In this document: piece by piece, positions 50,211 to 61,166 of the stretch | Layout of the letters: every line of letters starts with the position of its first letter | How positions within the stretch are numbered: the first letter of the stretch is position 1 | DNA from: Diplodia intermedia | Taxonomy: Eukaryota > Ascomycota > Dothideomycetes > Botryosphaeriales > Botryosphaeriaceae | DNA: 64,000 bases | NCBI GenBank assembly: GCA_021495925.1 | Contig: JAKEKT010000014.1 | Location: 1 to 64,000, forward strand | Direction of reading: 5' to 3' | Notes under the pieces: model-generated | What the model was told of the DNA's origin: nothing | Databases searched by the model: none | The model's input: only the letters and a program-made list of their open reading frames with translations | Translations under genes and position numbers: made by a program

Positions 50211-50276
50211 ATTCCTGCTGAATATGGCCGAAGAAAACATGTATTCCCTAAAACTTCGAGGCTAGTCAGCAGGAAT
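50211..50276. repeat. 11-bp perfect inverted repeat
   Basis: ATTCCTGCTGA at 50211-50221 and TCAGCAGGAAT at 50266-50276, 44 bp apart. The word ATTCCCTAAAA also occurs twice nearby (about 50243 and 50322). No linked gene. Confidence 0.5.
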
Positions 50277-50778
50277 TGCTTCCAGAATCTGAAATTCTCC
50301 TTGTCGGCACTTCAAACATGTCATTCCCTAAAATACCTGGACGCATATACACCAGGAATCGACAACGAGTATTATTGACTTAGCTCAATGGAAGCTTTAT
50401 AGCAGGGCAAATGTTCCCCTGGTATGGTACCACTTTCGCTCCTTCAGGTACCCCATCAACGGCCACCAAGAATCTTCTTCTGCATCGTGGCCTACTCGGC
50501 TTAGGTAAGTTGCCGGCGATACAGATGTGCTTCTCATCAAGCAGTTCTAGCCGTGTTTTATTGACTTGTATCTCGAAATTCCGATCTTTCGCCGGATTGG
50601 GTACTCCGAGACGATTTCGTAACCCAAACCCGTGCTTCTAGTATTTACCGAATGTAGGCGCCTAGTTTGCGGCTCTTTCATCCCTGTTCCAGGGATCCAT
50701 GCCCGGGGCATAATCTGGTCTACTCGAGCTCATATATCAGCAAATGCTATTTCCAAACAGGAAATCTTCCAGCGATAC

Positions 50779-51066
50779 TCACACCTTGAGGATCCCCTCC
50801 CCCAACTACACTCACAGTTAGTTAACATGGTATCAACTATTGTTTTAGAGGAAATCGGAGAAGATGTATGAAAAGCAAGATAAACATACGGGATGGTCGA
50901 ACTCAAATCCACCCCCACCCAGCTTGCATCCCATCAATTCGCAGGTTTGTTGTCCGTAGACCTCGCACACCTTCGGGCAATCCGGCTCGCCGTGACGCAA
51001 GGGAACGGCGTCACTTAGGGTAACGCCGAGGAGGAGAGAGAGGAAGCAGGAGTACGTAGTCTTCAT
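50779..51066 (-). CDS. possible small secreted Cys-containing protein
   Basis: Exons 51066-50890 and 50805-50779 would give a 67-aa protein. It starts MKTTYSC and has a hydrophobic stretch to about residue 20 ending SDA, a plausible signal peptide. Four Cys follow in the mature part (C30, C34, C42, C47) around CEVYGQQTC. The intron (84 bp) has donor GTATGT and a GTTAACTAAC-like branch region. Without splicing, the frame runs on to 87 aa, starting at an earlier ATG at 51108. I do not recognise a family. Small secreted proteins near repeat-rich DNA are often effector candidates in plant-associated fungi, but that is inference. The short second exon (8 codons) is the weak point. Confidence 0.42.
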
Positions 51067-51108
51067 CGTGTCGGTTGCTTTCGAGGTGCTTGGTTTGTTT
51101 GAACTCAT

Positions 51109-51677
51109 GAATTTGATGGATTGTTCCTCGTAGGGTTTGAGGGTAGAGGAAGCTATTTATGTGGCATTATTTTTTTTTTGCCTTCGCGGTCCCGAAACAC
51201 AAGCCCTCGCCGAAGCATATCCCTCGCAGTCAACGATTCCCGAGCCATCCGCATTGCCGAGATCATGACCGACTTCCGGAACCAGCAGTACCACCAATAT
51301 ACACGCCAAACCCTTTTGGGGCATATTCCACATTCATCTATTTACCGTGTGCTGTCGAACTTAAACATAGTTCGTTGAGAGCGAATCTGAGCTAAGTAGT
51401 AGCGGAGAACAAAAGCACTTAGGTGGGCGAGTATCTGTTTTGATCACTTTCGATAAGTTTTGCGTTTTTCATACCGTGGGCCGCTGGGTCAAGAGTTGTG
51501 GGGGCCTTTCACATTTCCACGGAAACAAACATCTCCCTTAGCGCTACCAACCCTGTTCCTGAGCCAATTGTATAGTAAGCTACATTACGGGGCAAGGGCC
51601 CGTTCCTCGTGCTATCAAATCTCTGGTATCGGCTTGGTCGGCCTAAAAATCAAACATGAAAAAGAAAAAGAAAACTC
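51109..51677. other. intergenic, AtuA-like gene 3' side
   Basis: 569 bp between two minus-strand genes. Short frames here look random; there is a T run at 51169-51179. Nothing else recognised. Confidence 0.5.
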
Positions 51678-53799
51678 TCACAACATCCCTCGTTCCAAAA
51701 ACCTTACGGGCAAATCCACATGTCTGGCTCGCAAGAACTCGGCCACGTTCTTTCCCAATACGTCGTACGTCCCTGAGCAGCTTACGCCGCGGTCAAGGTG
51801 CTCATGCAGCAGGAAGTGGACCGCGCGCATGTTTGGCAATTCGAACCGATCCTACGCAGCAAAACCGAACCCTGGTTAGCAAACATCGTACCTGAACCAT
51901 GTCCAGAACGCATACCGCATCTCATGCGACCGTCCATTCGAAGGGAAAAAAAAAATCAGTGCAGAGAGTACTCACGATCGGCTTCCCCTTGAACTCATCC
52001 GCCAACAACTCCTCCATCTTTGCCACGCTCAGCAGCCCCCTCAGCCAGTCCCACTCATCTTGATGCCGGACCCAGAAGCCGACGTTGCAATCACTGCCCT
52101 TGTCTCCGCTCCGTGCGTGCACCAGCCAGCCCAGCGGGCCCCTCACGGTCTTCCCAAACGCCGTGGCAGGGTCCACGGCACCGCCGACGGCAGCGGGCTG
52201 GCTGGGCTGGCGCTTATCCCAGACCCGCGTCTGCGGCGGGGGCGGGATGTCCAGCGTGTCGTCGCCGCCGCCGCGCCACGGCAGGTGCACGCGGTGCAGG
52301 ACGTCGGCCTGCGGCAGGAGGGTGACGTAGTACTCGTGGATGGGGCGGGGGAAGCCCATGCGCAGGTCCAGGTGCGGCGTGGCGCCGGGGTAGCCCATCA
52401 TGATGGGGTCGACGCAGGGGCGGAGGAAGTGCTGGGGCGCGAGGGTGTCGGCCGCGGGCGCCTGCGCCAGCACGCGCAGGTCGACCGTGGCGGCGGCCTG
52501 GTTGGTCGGGTCGTCGGCGGCGGTGCCGTGCAGCGTGAAGGTCAGCTTCGAGAGGCGCTGCAGCCGCGCGGGCCCGAGCAGCTTGCGGATCTGCTGCTCC
52601 ATCATGCGCGCCTTGGCGGCGATGTCCAGGCCGACCATGAACCAGTGGAACTCGGCTTGGTAGCCGCCGTGCGCGGTGATGCCGACCTTGGTGGTGGGAG
52701 GGGGTGGTGCGGACTTGACGCCGTGCAGGGCGACGCGGTCGGTCGTGAGCTGCTCGAACCAGACAGAGTCGAGGAGGGCGGTCACGTCGGAGTTGAAGTA
52801 CCAAGGGCCTTGGATTTCGTAGAGCAGCTGCGAGGAACACGTGTTGGTGGAGACTTCGCCGCCGGATCCCTGACTCTTGGTGATGATAACGCCACCTTCC
52901 AGGGAGATCTCCGCTATTGGGTAGCCGATGTCGTCCCAACCTTTGTCTTCGAGGGCCTTGAAGCCGGTGTAGTTGCCGCCGCACACATAATTGGAGCACT
53001 CGATTAGATGGCCGGCTACAAAGGCGTTGGCAAGTTGGTCGAGATCGGTCCGCTTCCAGTTATGCCACCAGAAGGCAGAGCCAATGATAGGAGAGGCGTC
53101 TGCTACTCTTCCGCAGATGACAATATCTGCTGATGTAAGCATTGTGATAGTGGGCTTGTCGGGGGAACATACCTGCGCCGTTCGCGAAAGCTGCCGCAAT
53201 TCCCATGCCTCCCAAATAGGCCTGAGCATAGATGGGCTTGAACTTCCATTCCTTTAGGGTCTCTCCGGTGTAGATATTCTCGAATTTGGATTGTCCCGAC
53301 TCTAGAGATTTTTGAACCGCGGGCAAGACTTCGTCGCCAGATATCCAAGCCACCTTCAAGTCCAATCCTTTGCTTTTCACCAGCTTCGTCACTACTTGAC
53401 TGAGCTTTTCAGTGTCGGCTGCACCCGCATTGACCGCAACTTTGATTTTGTGCTTTGCAAGGTTTGGTAGCGCGGGCTCGAGTGCCTCGAGGAAGCTGGC
53501 CTCGTAGGCATTACCAGACGCTGTGCTGGCGTTAGCAGTTACTACAAACAAGACCTCAAGGCCACTCCGCACCTGTTGATTTCATGGTGCCTTTTGTAGT
53601 CATGTTAGCTTCTGACATCCAGTCACCGATGATGACATCGATGGGGTCGCTCTGATGATTGGTTGCGAAGAGGCGCATGGCATCGCGACGGTCGGCGCTC
53701 GAGCCGGAGCATCCTGTCCGTGAGTGAGCGCTATGTAACTAACGGGTGGCCAGTATCAGATACAGTACCTCCGATGCGAATTGGTCGGCTCTCAGGCAT
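51678..53799 (-). CDS. DUF1446 / AtuA-like protein
   Basis: Exons 53799-53769, 53713-53573, 53520-53173, 53126-51976 and 51851-51678 join in frame into 614 aa. The start gives MPESRPIRIGG, then joins to CSGSSADRRDA and DVIIGDWMSEANM, the family's N-terminal glycine and GDW motifs. Exon 4 begins ADIVICGRVADASP and carries the long DUF1446 body (GGNYTGF, VDPIMMGYPG-like). The C-terminal part (GWLVHARSGDKGSDCNVGFW) is the small AtuA-like ferredoxin-fold domain. The last splice joins GKPI to DRFELPNMRAVHFLLHEHLDRGV. Bacterial AtuA lies in an acyclic-terpene utilisation cluster; the biochemical role of fungal members is not known. Intron 2 has the unusual donor GTGCGG but a good GCTAAC branch. It is divergent from RAD51. 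Confidence 0.9.
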
Positions 53800-54827
53800 A
53801 GTGTCAGGTATTACAGTGAAAGGAGGGCAGGATTTAGAGGTGGTGTTGGTGGCGGCAGTGGATGAGCGAATTGTGTGCGTTTCATGAAATTAAATAAAAA
53901 GGTACAACAAAGACGAAACTCGTGCGTCACCGGCACTTGATGCTTCTCGGGTCCCCGCTGCTACTGCAGGGTCCGAGGTTCGTGGCTTTGTTGGCGTCGC
54001 TAATGGGGAGAAGCTTGAGGGGTTGTAGCCGGAGAACCGACGCGGGTGATCCGGAATGCGGGGTGAGCCTCAAGCCACCCCGTAGCAGCTGAATGCTTAG
54101 ACAGCGTGCGACCTGGGCCGTCAGCACTATTTTTATCGCCCACCGAGAAATAACTGTTGATCATGGTACACCGGATGACGGACCGAAAAGCATGGAGAAG
54201 CCAGGAGACGTTGCGGTGTGGAGCCTACACTAGCCTATTAGGTCAATTCGCTGGATGATGGTACACGGCACGACCATAGAACGGATCAGATGCAGCAATA
54301 GAAAGGCCGAGGCAAAAGCTCCAACTGCTCGGCCATGTCGCGACACTAAGTCCGCCGACCTGGTGCAATTCCTCTTATAGCCGATCGCAAGCGTGGCAAG
54401 GGATGTGATAGGTCAGAATCGCATCGATTCGCAGGAAAAACAAATACATGCTGCGGCACTCCCCTGTATAAATTCTGGGCGCTCGCCTTTTCGCCCGACA
54501 TGATAGGCCGAATCCCAGCGAGTTTGGCAGTTGACAAGCTGGGACAAAAAATACACGCTAGCCAACGGCTGCAGGAGGACGTGCAGCGACAGGGGTGTCA
54601 AAGGTGGGGCGCTGGCTACGGGTTTCTGCATGGAAAATAGAAGGATAAAAGACGTGTGGACGAGTTCCGAGCAGCGCAGCCTCAACAAAGCACGCAGAAG
54701 GAAGGAATGAGTCCTAACAGCCGGCGTTGGGGAGAAATCGACTAGCGCAAGGCAACAACGGTCATGTGATCTCGCGCCTAGTCTTAATCGCCGCCGCAAC
54801 GCGCTCGCGCGCCTTCCTAACCTTTCC

Positions 54828-54833
54828 ACGCGT
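54828..54833. promoter_or_regulatory. MCB-like element (ACGCGT) upstream of RAD51
   Basis: ACGCGT is the MluI cell-cycle box bound by MBF-type Swi6/Mbp1 complexes in yeasts, where it drives G1/S expression of replication and repair genes. It lies 114 bp before the RAD51 ATG. A 6-bp match can occur by chance. Confidence 0.5.
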
Positions 54834-54887
54834 CACCTCATAACTGCCGCGCCACTCTCGCGCAAAAGACATCTCCTTTCTCGAGTC

Positions 54888-54901
54888 TACTCGCGCGAGT
54901 A
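54888..54901. promoter_or_regulatory. 14-bp perfect palindrome in the RAD51 leader
   Basis: TACTCGCGCGAGTA, self-complementary over 14 bases, 45 bp before the ATG. It may be a binding site or a hairpin in the leader. No known factor assigned. Confidence 0.4.
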
Positions 54902-54946
54902 TCGCCTGTTTACCGGTCTTGCCTTTCCACGTCCGCCATCGCCATC

Positions 54947-56201
54947 ATGAGCGCCGAAGAGGATCCCTCACAGTCTGGCTACGATGACAGCATGGCAGGG
55001 CCAGGCGCCCCCACGACTCTGAGTGCTCTTGAGGTATGTGCTCACCCTGAGAGCCCATGAAATCACTCATTTACACTTCTAATGGGCAATTTCAGGGTGT
55101 GAACGGCCTGACTGCACGCGACATCAAGCTCGTCATAGACGGTGGCTACCATACGGTAGAGGCCGTGGCATATACGTGAGTCGCATAGACTTATCATGCT
55201 AGTGACGAACGCTGAAATGGTACAGACCCAAGCGGGTCCTCGAGCAGATTAAGGGAATATCGGAGCAGAAGGCGACGAAAATCCTGGCCGAGGGTAAGTG
55301 CACCCTGCTTCTTCAACCAGACTTCATCTAACGGAAGGCAGCGGCAAAGCTGGTTCCTATGGGCTTTACCACCGCAACGGAAATGCACCAAAGACGCAGC
55401 GAGCTGATATCCATTACCACCGGCTCAAAGCAACTCGATACTCTCCTTGCCGGTGGCATCGAGACTGGGTCAATTACAGAGATATTTGGAGAGTTTAGGA
55501 CCGGAAAGAGTCAAATCTGCCATACTCTTGCTGTGACATGTCAACTTCCCTTTGACATGGGTGGCGGAGAAGGCAAGTGCTTGTACATTGACACGGAAGG
55601 CACTTTCAGGTACGTTTCCATCCGTTACTCCGAGGTTGGGTTGCTAATGTGCCTTAGACCTGTTCGTTTACTGGCGGTGGCGAATCGCTACGGACTGTCG
55701 GGCGAAGAGGTTCTGGATAACGTTGCATACGCCCGCGCGTACAACTCAGACCACCAGCTTTCACTCTTGCAGCAGGCCTCACAGATGATGACAGAGACCC
55801 GTTTCTCACTCCTCATCGTTGATTCGGCGACCTCACTGTACAGAACGGATTTCGCAGGCCGTGGAGAGCTTTCGGCACGCCAAGTCCATCTTGCCAAGTT
55901 CATGCGCACTCTGCAGCGCTTGGCCGACGAGTTCGGCATCGCCGTCGTCATTACAAACCAGGTCGTCGCGCAAGTTGATGGTGGCCCCAGTGCGATGTTC
56001 AACCCCGACCCGAAGAAACCTATTGGCGGCAACATCATCGCGCACGCCAGCACCACACGTCTCAGTTTGAAGAAGGGGCGCGGTGAGACTAGACTATGCA
56101 AGATCTACGACAGCCCGTGTCTGCCCGAGAGTGATGCCATGTTCGCTATCAACGAGGACGGTATTGGCGATCCCAGCCCGAAGGACCTGGAGAAAGAGTA
56201 G
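54947..56201 (+). CDS. RAD51: DNA strand-exchange recombinase Rad51
   Basis: Five exons, 54947-55033, 55096-55175, 55226-55293, 55342-55609 and 55658-56201, give 348 aa, the usual length. The protein forms filaments on single-stranded DNA and carries out strand exchange in recombinational repair and meiosis. The N-terminal helix-hairpin-helix domain (GVNGLTARDIKLV, residues about 30-80) is followed by the linker AAKLVPMGFTTATE. The ATPase core has Walker A GEFRTGKS at residues 128-135 and a Walker B LLIVDS. The C-terminus is PESDAMFAINEDGIGDPSP. The exon 4-5 join (EGTFR-PVRLLAVA) removes a 48-bp intron that would otherwise be read through without a stop. An MCB box upstream fits cell-cycle control. 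Confidence 0.97.
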
Positions 56202-56670
56202 AGACCCCTTCGATTGTTGAGTACCGTGGAACATCATCATAGCGAAGCGAAGTTAGAGCACGTTGCTACGATATTTTTTGCTCTTGTTAGGTTATTGCAT
56301 GGATGGCGAAGGTAGCAGGCATGTCTTTTGGTGTTTGCTGAGCATGGGCGTCTGCGGTAATTTGCTTAGATTTTACATTCTGTCCACTTTGGACACATAC
56401 AAATGAGTACAAACTTTTGCTTTGAAGCGCAGGGTTGCTGGGCTTAGCAACGCGTCGTTGAATATGTGAATTCAAAGCTGTGGCTGGTGGTTGTGGCGGG
56501 CGCACGCGCGCGATCGTCGGTATTGAATCCCTGTCGTGTTCAGGCGTGTCGAAGCTCGAGTTTGAGCTCGCAAAGCTGCTCCGCTCGACAACACCGCGTC
56601 CGCCCATTGCGCTTTCCCGCGAACACCGCCTCGACCTACAAGCGCCCGATCCGCGCTGGATGGCGCAGCG
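56202..56670. other. RAD51 3' side and NUP120 upstream region
   Basis: 469 bp between two plus-strand genes. No further gene seen. Confidence 0.6.
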
Positions 56671-59600
56671 ATGGCTACCTCTACCGCTCCTCTCCTCTAC
56701 CGGGAAACGCGACTGAACCTCGATCCGCCCTACGCAGGCTCTACCATTGGCGTCACGCTCCCACCTCACAGCACCTCCGCTTTCCTGTCACGCCCTAAGG
56801 GTAAGCGCATCGTTGTCGAAGAAGGCAACACGAGCTCCGATGAGACGTCCTTCGCCCGCCGCCACCTCGCGGCAAGCGACGCCTCCATCTTCTTCCGGCG
56901 CAAACACCCATACCCACGGACTTTCCTGTGGAGGATTTTGGACGACCGCAAGGTCCTGGAGCTGCGCTCGGTAGACCTGACCGTCGACCGTCACCACAAG
57001 GGCGAGGCCATCCTGACGCTGTTGCTGAGCTTTCCCAATGCCATCCGTCCGTTTGGCGTTGCTCTAGCCGAGCGCGATGACCGCGACGCGCTCAACGTCT
57101 TTGTCTTGACCACCGCGAATGAGCTCTACACGCTGGACCTGCACAAGGACTTCTTCATCCGCCCTGCCGCTACCGAGATCGACGTCGACGTCTGGTGCAA
57201 GACCTGTGTCCCCTCCGCATTCAGCTTCCGCTACCCCTACCGCATAGTCGCTAGCAGCGCGGTTGAGCTGTTGGTCTCGCTGCATGATGGAGGTCTCCTT
57301 CGCTTGAACCGAACCGCTGCTTCAGACGGTATGTCTAGAGTTGGCTAGTTATTCACTCACGCGAACATAACTAACGATTACAGGCTCCTCCTGGCGCGAG
57401 ACGTTCTTCTCCGAAGGCGGCTGGGGTTCGGCCTTCAAGAGTTTGATCCCATGGAAGGGCCATAACACCGTCCGCTTTGGCAACCTGGATCTCGAGGCAT
57501 CGACTGCCGCCGCCATTGCCCTTTCACCGGATGAGAAGCACATCTTTACGGTCTCTCTAAATCATACTTTGAAGGCGTGGAACCTGGAAACCGGAAGAGT
57601 TGGCGTACAGACGGACTTGCTTGGCGAGAATGACAGGGATCCTCAAAAGTTGGCTCAGTTCTTCATCGGTGCGGAGCAGCCAAAACTTATGGAGGTCCTG
57701 GAGGTTCAGGCCCCGCAAGACGGAGACGAATATTTTGTCGTCACCTACTCGCCGAAGCGCCACCAGTTCAAATTCTGGGGTGTTAGAGACGCTGACGATG
57801 TGGAGCTCGGCATACACGACGTTCAGTCAGACTTTGTTTTCGTTCCGCCCGTCGATGAGCTTATGAATACGACCGTCTGGAACATGGAAGAGTTCCATTT
57901 CAAAGCTCGGCCCGGCTGGAGAAGCTCTGAACTCTGGATCCGTGTCAGGTCAGGCCCCAGATGCATGGTCCTTACGCTGAAATTCGACCTTTACGACTCG
58001 TTCGAGCAGCTTGCCGACATCTGGAAAAACAATTGGGTGGCTGTGGACTCCGGCTCCCTCACGGTGGAAGCTCTGAAGGCGTCGCCGGCATACCCGATCG
58101 AGCCGACCCTCGAAGACCCATCGATCCACTCTCAAAACGTTGCCGAACAGTGGATCGATTTCTTGTTTTACCCCGGTCGCTTCACAAGCGCCACGCTTGA
58201 AACTGCTCTGTGCGTCTACCGGCGTGGTCTTGGCGACGCTGCCACTCGTACACTCGTATTGAGCTCCAGTGCCAAGGCACCGATCAAGGATCAGATTTCA
58301 GCCGCAGTCGCCGCGAAGGTCCCCACCAGGCAACTTCCAAGTGGTCAGATCGATTTCGACCAGTATGAGCTCGACATGGCTGGGCAGTGGCAGGTGTTCT
58401 ACGGTGTCGTCAAAGACTTGCACAAGCGCCGGGGCGAGCCGGTTGCATTAGCGCTCGATGTTGAGGACGACCTTCCCTGGCTGCTACTATCAGACTACGC
58501 ATCGCCAATCAGGGCATGCAGTGAGGTAGAGATCCTGCGCTTGAACGACGAGACGCTGGCCTCTCCCGAGGAACCTGCACTCTCAAGACCGCTGTTCAAG
58601 GCATTGAAGGACGACTTGTCGATCGATGTCGCCAAACTTCTCACTGCTGCCTCGTCCTTCCGTAATTCCTTTGTCACTTCATTCCGGGATCAGCTGGCAC
58701 TCGCTGTCAAGCGAGAAATCTGCCAGGAAGATTCGTATTCGATCCCCGATCGTATGAAGGCCTTCGAAGCTTGCTGTGGTCTGTGCGAGCAGGTCACTGA
58801 CGAGGATTTTGAGAAGCTTGAGTCGTTGCTCGAGGACCTCGATGGTTTCGCTGGCGTCACACAAGAGCTTGTGTTGGCAGCATTGGAGCGACTGGTGGAG
58901 GATGAACGAGGCCACCATCACCAGAGAGCCATCACTGCTTATGGTGCAAAGTCTCTGATTAGAGGCGCTCAGGAGACTCTGAACCTCACACATGAGATTC
59001 TCCTGGATCTACTTGTTCTCATAGTCTTCATGAGCCAGGAACTAGAAGCTCAGGAGACACCCGCGTTACAGCCTACCGACATCTACCCGACCATAATTGA
59101 GAGGTTGAAGGGCATCACCATCTCCAAGTGGCTGGTAGCTACGGTGCGAGCGGACCCCAAGCCACGATCAAGACGAAGCTCTGTTGGAGAGCCAAACCAA
59201 ACGGAAAATCCCGCAATAAAGTCGACAGCAGTGGTGACGTTGTTCGAGAGTCTCTTCATCGGTGATTGGGCAGAACTGAAGACCCCGTCAGCACCCACCT
59301 CCGAACTAATTACCTACTGGTGTCGCTCGTGGTCATTTGGTCTTCCGCTGCCCGAAAACTGGGAGTTTGTGGGGGCTGGGGTTCTGAGCAACCTGCTAAA
59401 GTACGGCAACCTGGATTTGGCTACCGACTTCTTGCCGTTCGTTCCGAACAGCATCTGGGGAACCTACCTCAAGGGGCGCTATTACCTTGCGATCGGAGAT
59501 TTCAAGTTGGCCAGCACCTATCTCAACAGAGTCAGCTTTGGATGTGGTAAGCCGCGTTTTCACATTGTTATGAGTGGAATTAACCCTGATTGACGTGTAG

Positions 59601-60553
59601 CGAAAGGTTTCTTCGACATCTTCAACACCGACCTCTACAACTTCCTCAGCCCCAGCGAGAAGGCATACTTCCACGAGGGCCTGTCAAGGTTCTGCCAACA
59701 TGTTATGTATCTCTTCGAGAAGGCAAAGGCGCACACCTACGTCATCCAATGGGCGGAGGCTGCCCTGTTTGCCGTTCAGACCGAGGACCATGAGCAGGTG
59801 TGTACAGACCATGCTTGGTGTTTGGGTTATGCTGACGGATCGCCAGACCAAGATGCTCAAGCAGGAAGTGTTGTCTCGACTCTTCCACGCTTGCGTGCAA
59901 TCTTCAAAGTTCCGCGAGGCGTACGGCGCCCTATGCCGGTATCCCGATAACAGCCTGTGAGTCTGGAGTGATCTACCTGATACAGATTCAATTTCTAACA
60001 CGTGACTCGTAGCCGAAGATCCGCCCTGGCGATGTTGGTCAAAACGATGATCAACCAGAGCCAGATGCCCCTTCTCATTACTTTCCCCTTCACCAGGCAG
60101 CTCGAGGACGTGGATGCGATTCTGGCGGGACTGTGCAGAGACACGCTCAGCGTGAGCAGCGGGCCGCCCTTCCACCGGCTGCTGTACGCGTTCCGCATCG
60201 CCAAAAATAATTATCGGGGGGCGGCGCAGATCTTGTATGATCTTATTACGCGGCTCCAGTCGTCATCTGCGGCGTTGCAAGACCCCACGGACGAGAGCAT
60301 CACGCAGGCGTACCTGACGCTCATCAACACGCTCAGCCTGGTGAACGAGCAGGACCAGTATCTGCTGGTGGGGCAACGCGAGAGCGAGGGCGGGTTGAAG
60401 GGCGTGCCCGAGGGCAAGGCGGCTCCTCGGAGGAGGCTGGTGACCCTGGAGGATTTACGCAGGGAGTACCAAGCCGAGCTGGACCGTGTTGCGGCTATGG
60501 AGACGGGCCGTTTCGCGTTCAGTGCAGGCGGCGATGCGATGGACGTGCTATGA
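56671..60553 (+). CDS. NUP120: nucleoporin Nup120 (Nup160 family)
   Basis: Exons 56671-57328, 57384-59546, 59601-59797, 59847-59956 and 60013-60553 join in frame into 1222 aa. Nup120 is a scaffold member of the Y (Nup84/Nup107) complex of the nuclear pore. The N-terminal half fits the family beta-propeller, including the block around ASTAAAIALSPDEKHIFTV followed by LNHTLKAWNLETGR. The C-terminal half is helical, with the family-like FLSPSEKAYFHEGLSRFC segment and AEAALFAVQTEDHEQ. Intron 1 has a textbook ACTAAC branch; all four introns are 49-56 bp. The gene follows RAD51 on the same strand. The final exon ends AGGDAMDVL. Confidence 0.92.
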
Positions 60554-61166
60554 CTGAGGGGTTAAATAAAGGAGAAAGGCAATAGAGCACGGCGACGAGC
60601 AGGAAGCGGGGACCGAGCATTGATGCAGATGCAGCGGAGGTGAGGGGCACTAATGGCCGGCTTGGGCGGGCAAAAAGACACTGGGTTCATGGACGGGTTC
60701 TCAATAGCGAGGAGTTATACGGGGTGGCATGGCTGGCCGATCGGGCAATTTCTATTTTTGTCGTGTGGACACACCGCTCTCGCTAGCCCGACTGGAGTGT
60801 GTTGCTCGTGAGGTGTCTCGCAGCCTGCCGCGGCGGGAAGATGCCGTCTTGGGGGATTGCCTTGGGGTTGGATTGGCGCGGAGGGAGGGGCGCGTCTCCT
60901 GTGTGACGAGAGATTGCTATCTCGCTATCTCGGCCGCATGGGCAGCCGGGGAAGGCGCGACGTAAATCCCCTGGGTACGGCACTGGCGGCCACCGCAGGC
61001 AGCCGACAGGCCCAATTTGGCATTGCGTCAGAGCAGAGGCTGCGACCCAATCCCTGAAGGATTGGGACGGATCCGCAGCCACGTTCCTCGTGTTGCTGTG
61101 TCGCGCCGCCCTGCTCGCCCACGTCTTCGATCTCTGCAGCCGCCCGTGGCCTGAGGCCAATGATCG
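60554..61166. promoter_or_regulatory. NUP120 3' side and upstream region of the Ser/Pro-rich gene
   Basis: 613 bp. An AATAAA at 60565-60570 lies 12 bp after the NUP120 stop, very close for a poly(A) signal. Short open frames here have no family features. Confidence 0.5.

Larger units (their letters stand above)
48937..50778. other. long intergenic region upstream of PGK1
   Basis: It holds the PGK1 5' leader and promoter on its left side. The rest, about 49300-50778, shows no recognisable gene. An 11-bp perfect inverted repeat lies at 50211-50221 / 50266-50276. Confidence 0.55.
53800..54946. promoter_or_regulatory. shared upstream region of the AtuA-like gene (-) and RAD51 (+)
   Basis: 1.15 kb between divergent starts. 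An MCB element and a 14-bp palindrome lie close to RAD51. Other short frames inside show no family features. Confidence 0.55.

Noticed and set aside
52060..53007. 315-codon plus-strand frame
   Set aside because: Antisense to the AtuA-like gene in GC-rich sequence; Gly/Arg/Val-rich shadow.
53927..54127. 66-codon minus-strand frame between the AtuA-like gene and RAD51
   Set aside because: Short, with no conserved features; likely random.
56287..56769. 160-codon minus-strand frame
   Set aside because: Lies in the RAD51/NUP120 intergenic region and overlaps the NUP120 start in antisense; no family features.
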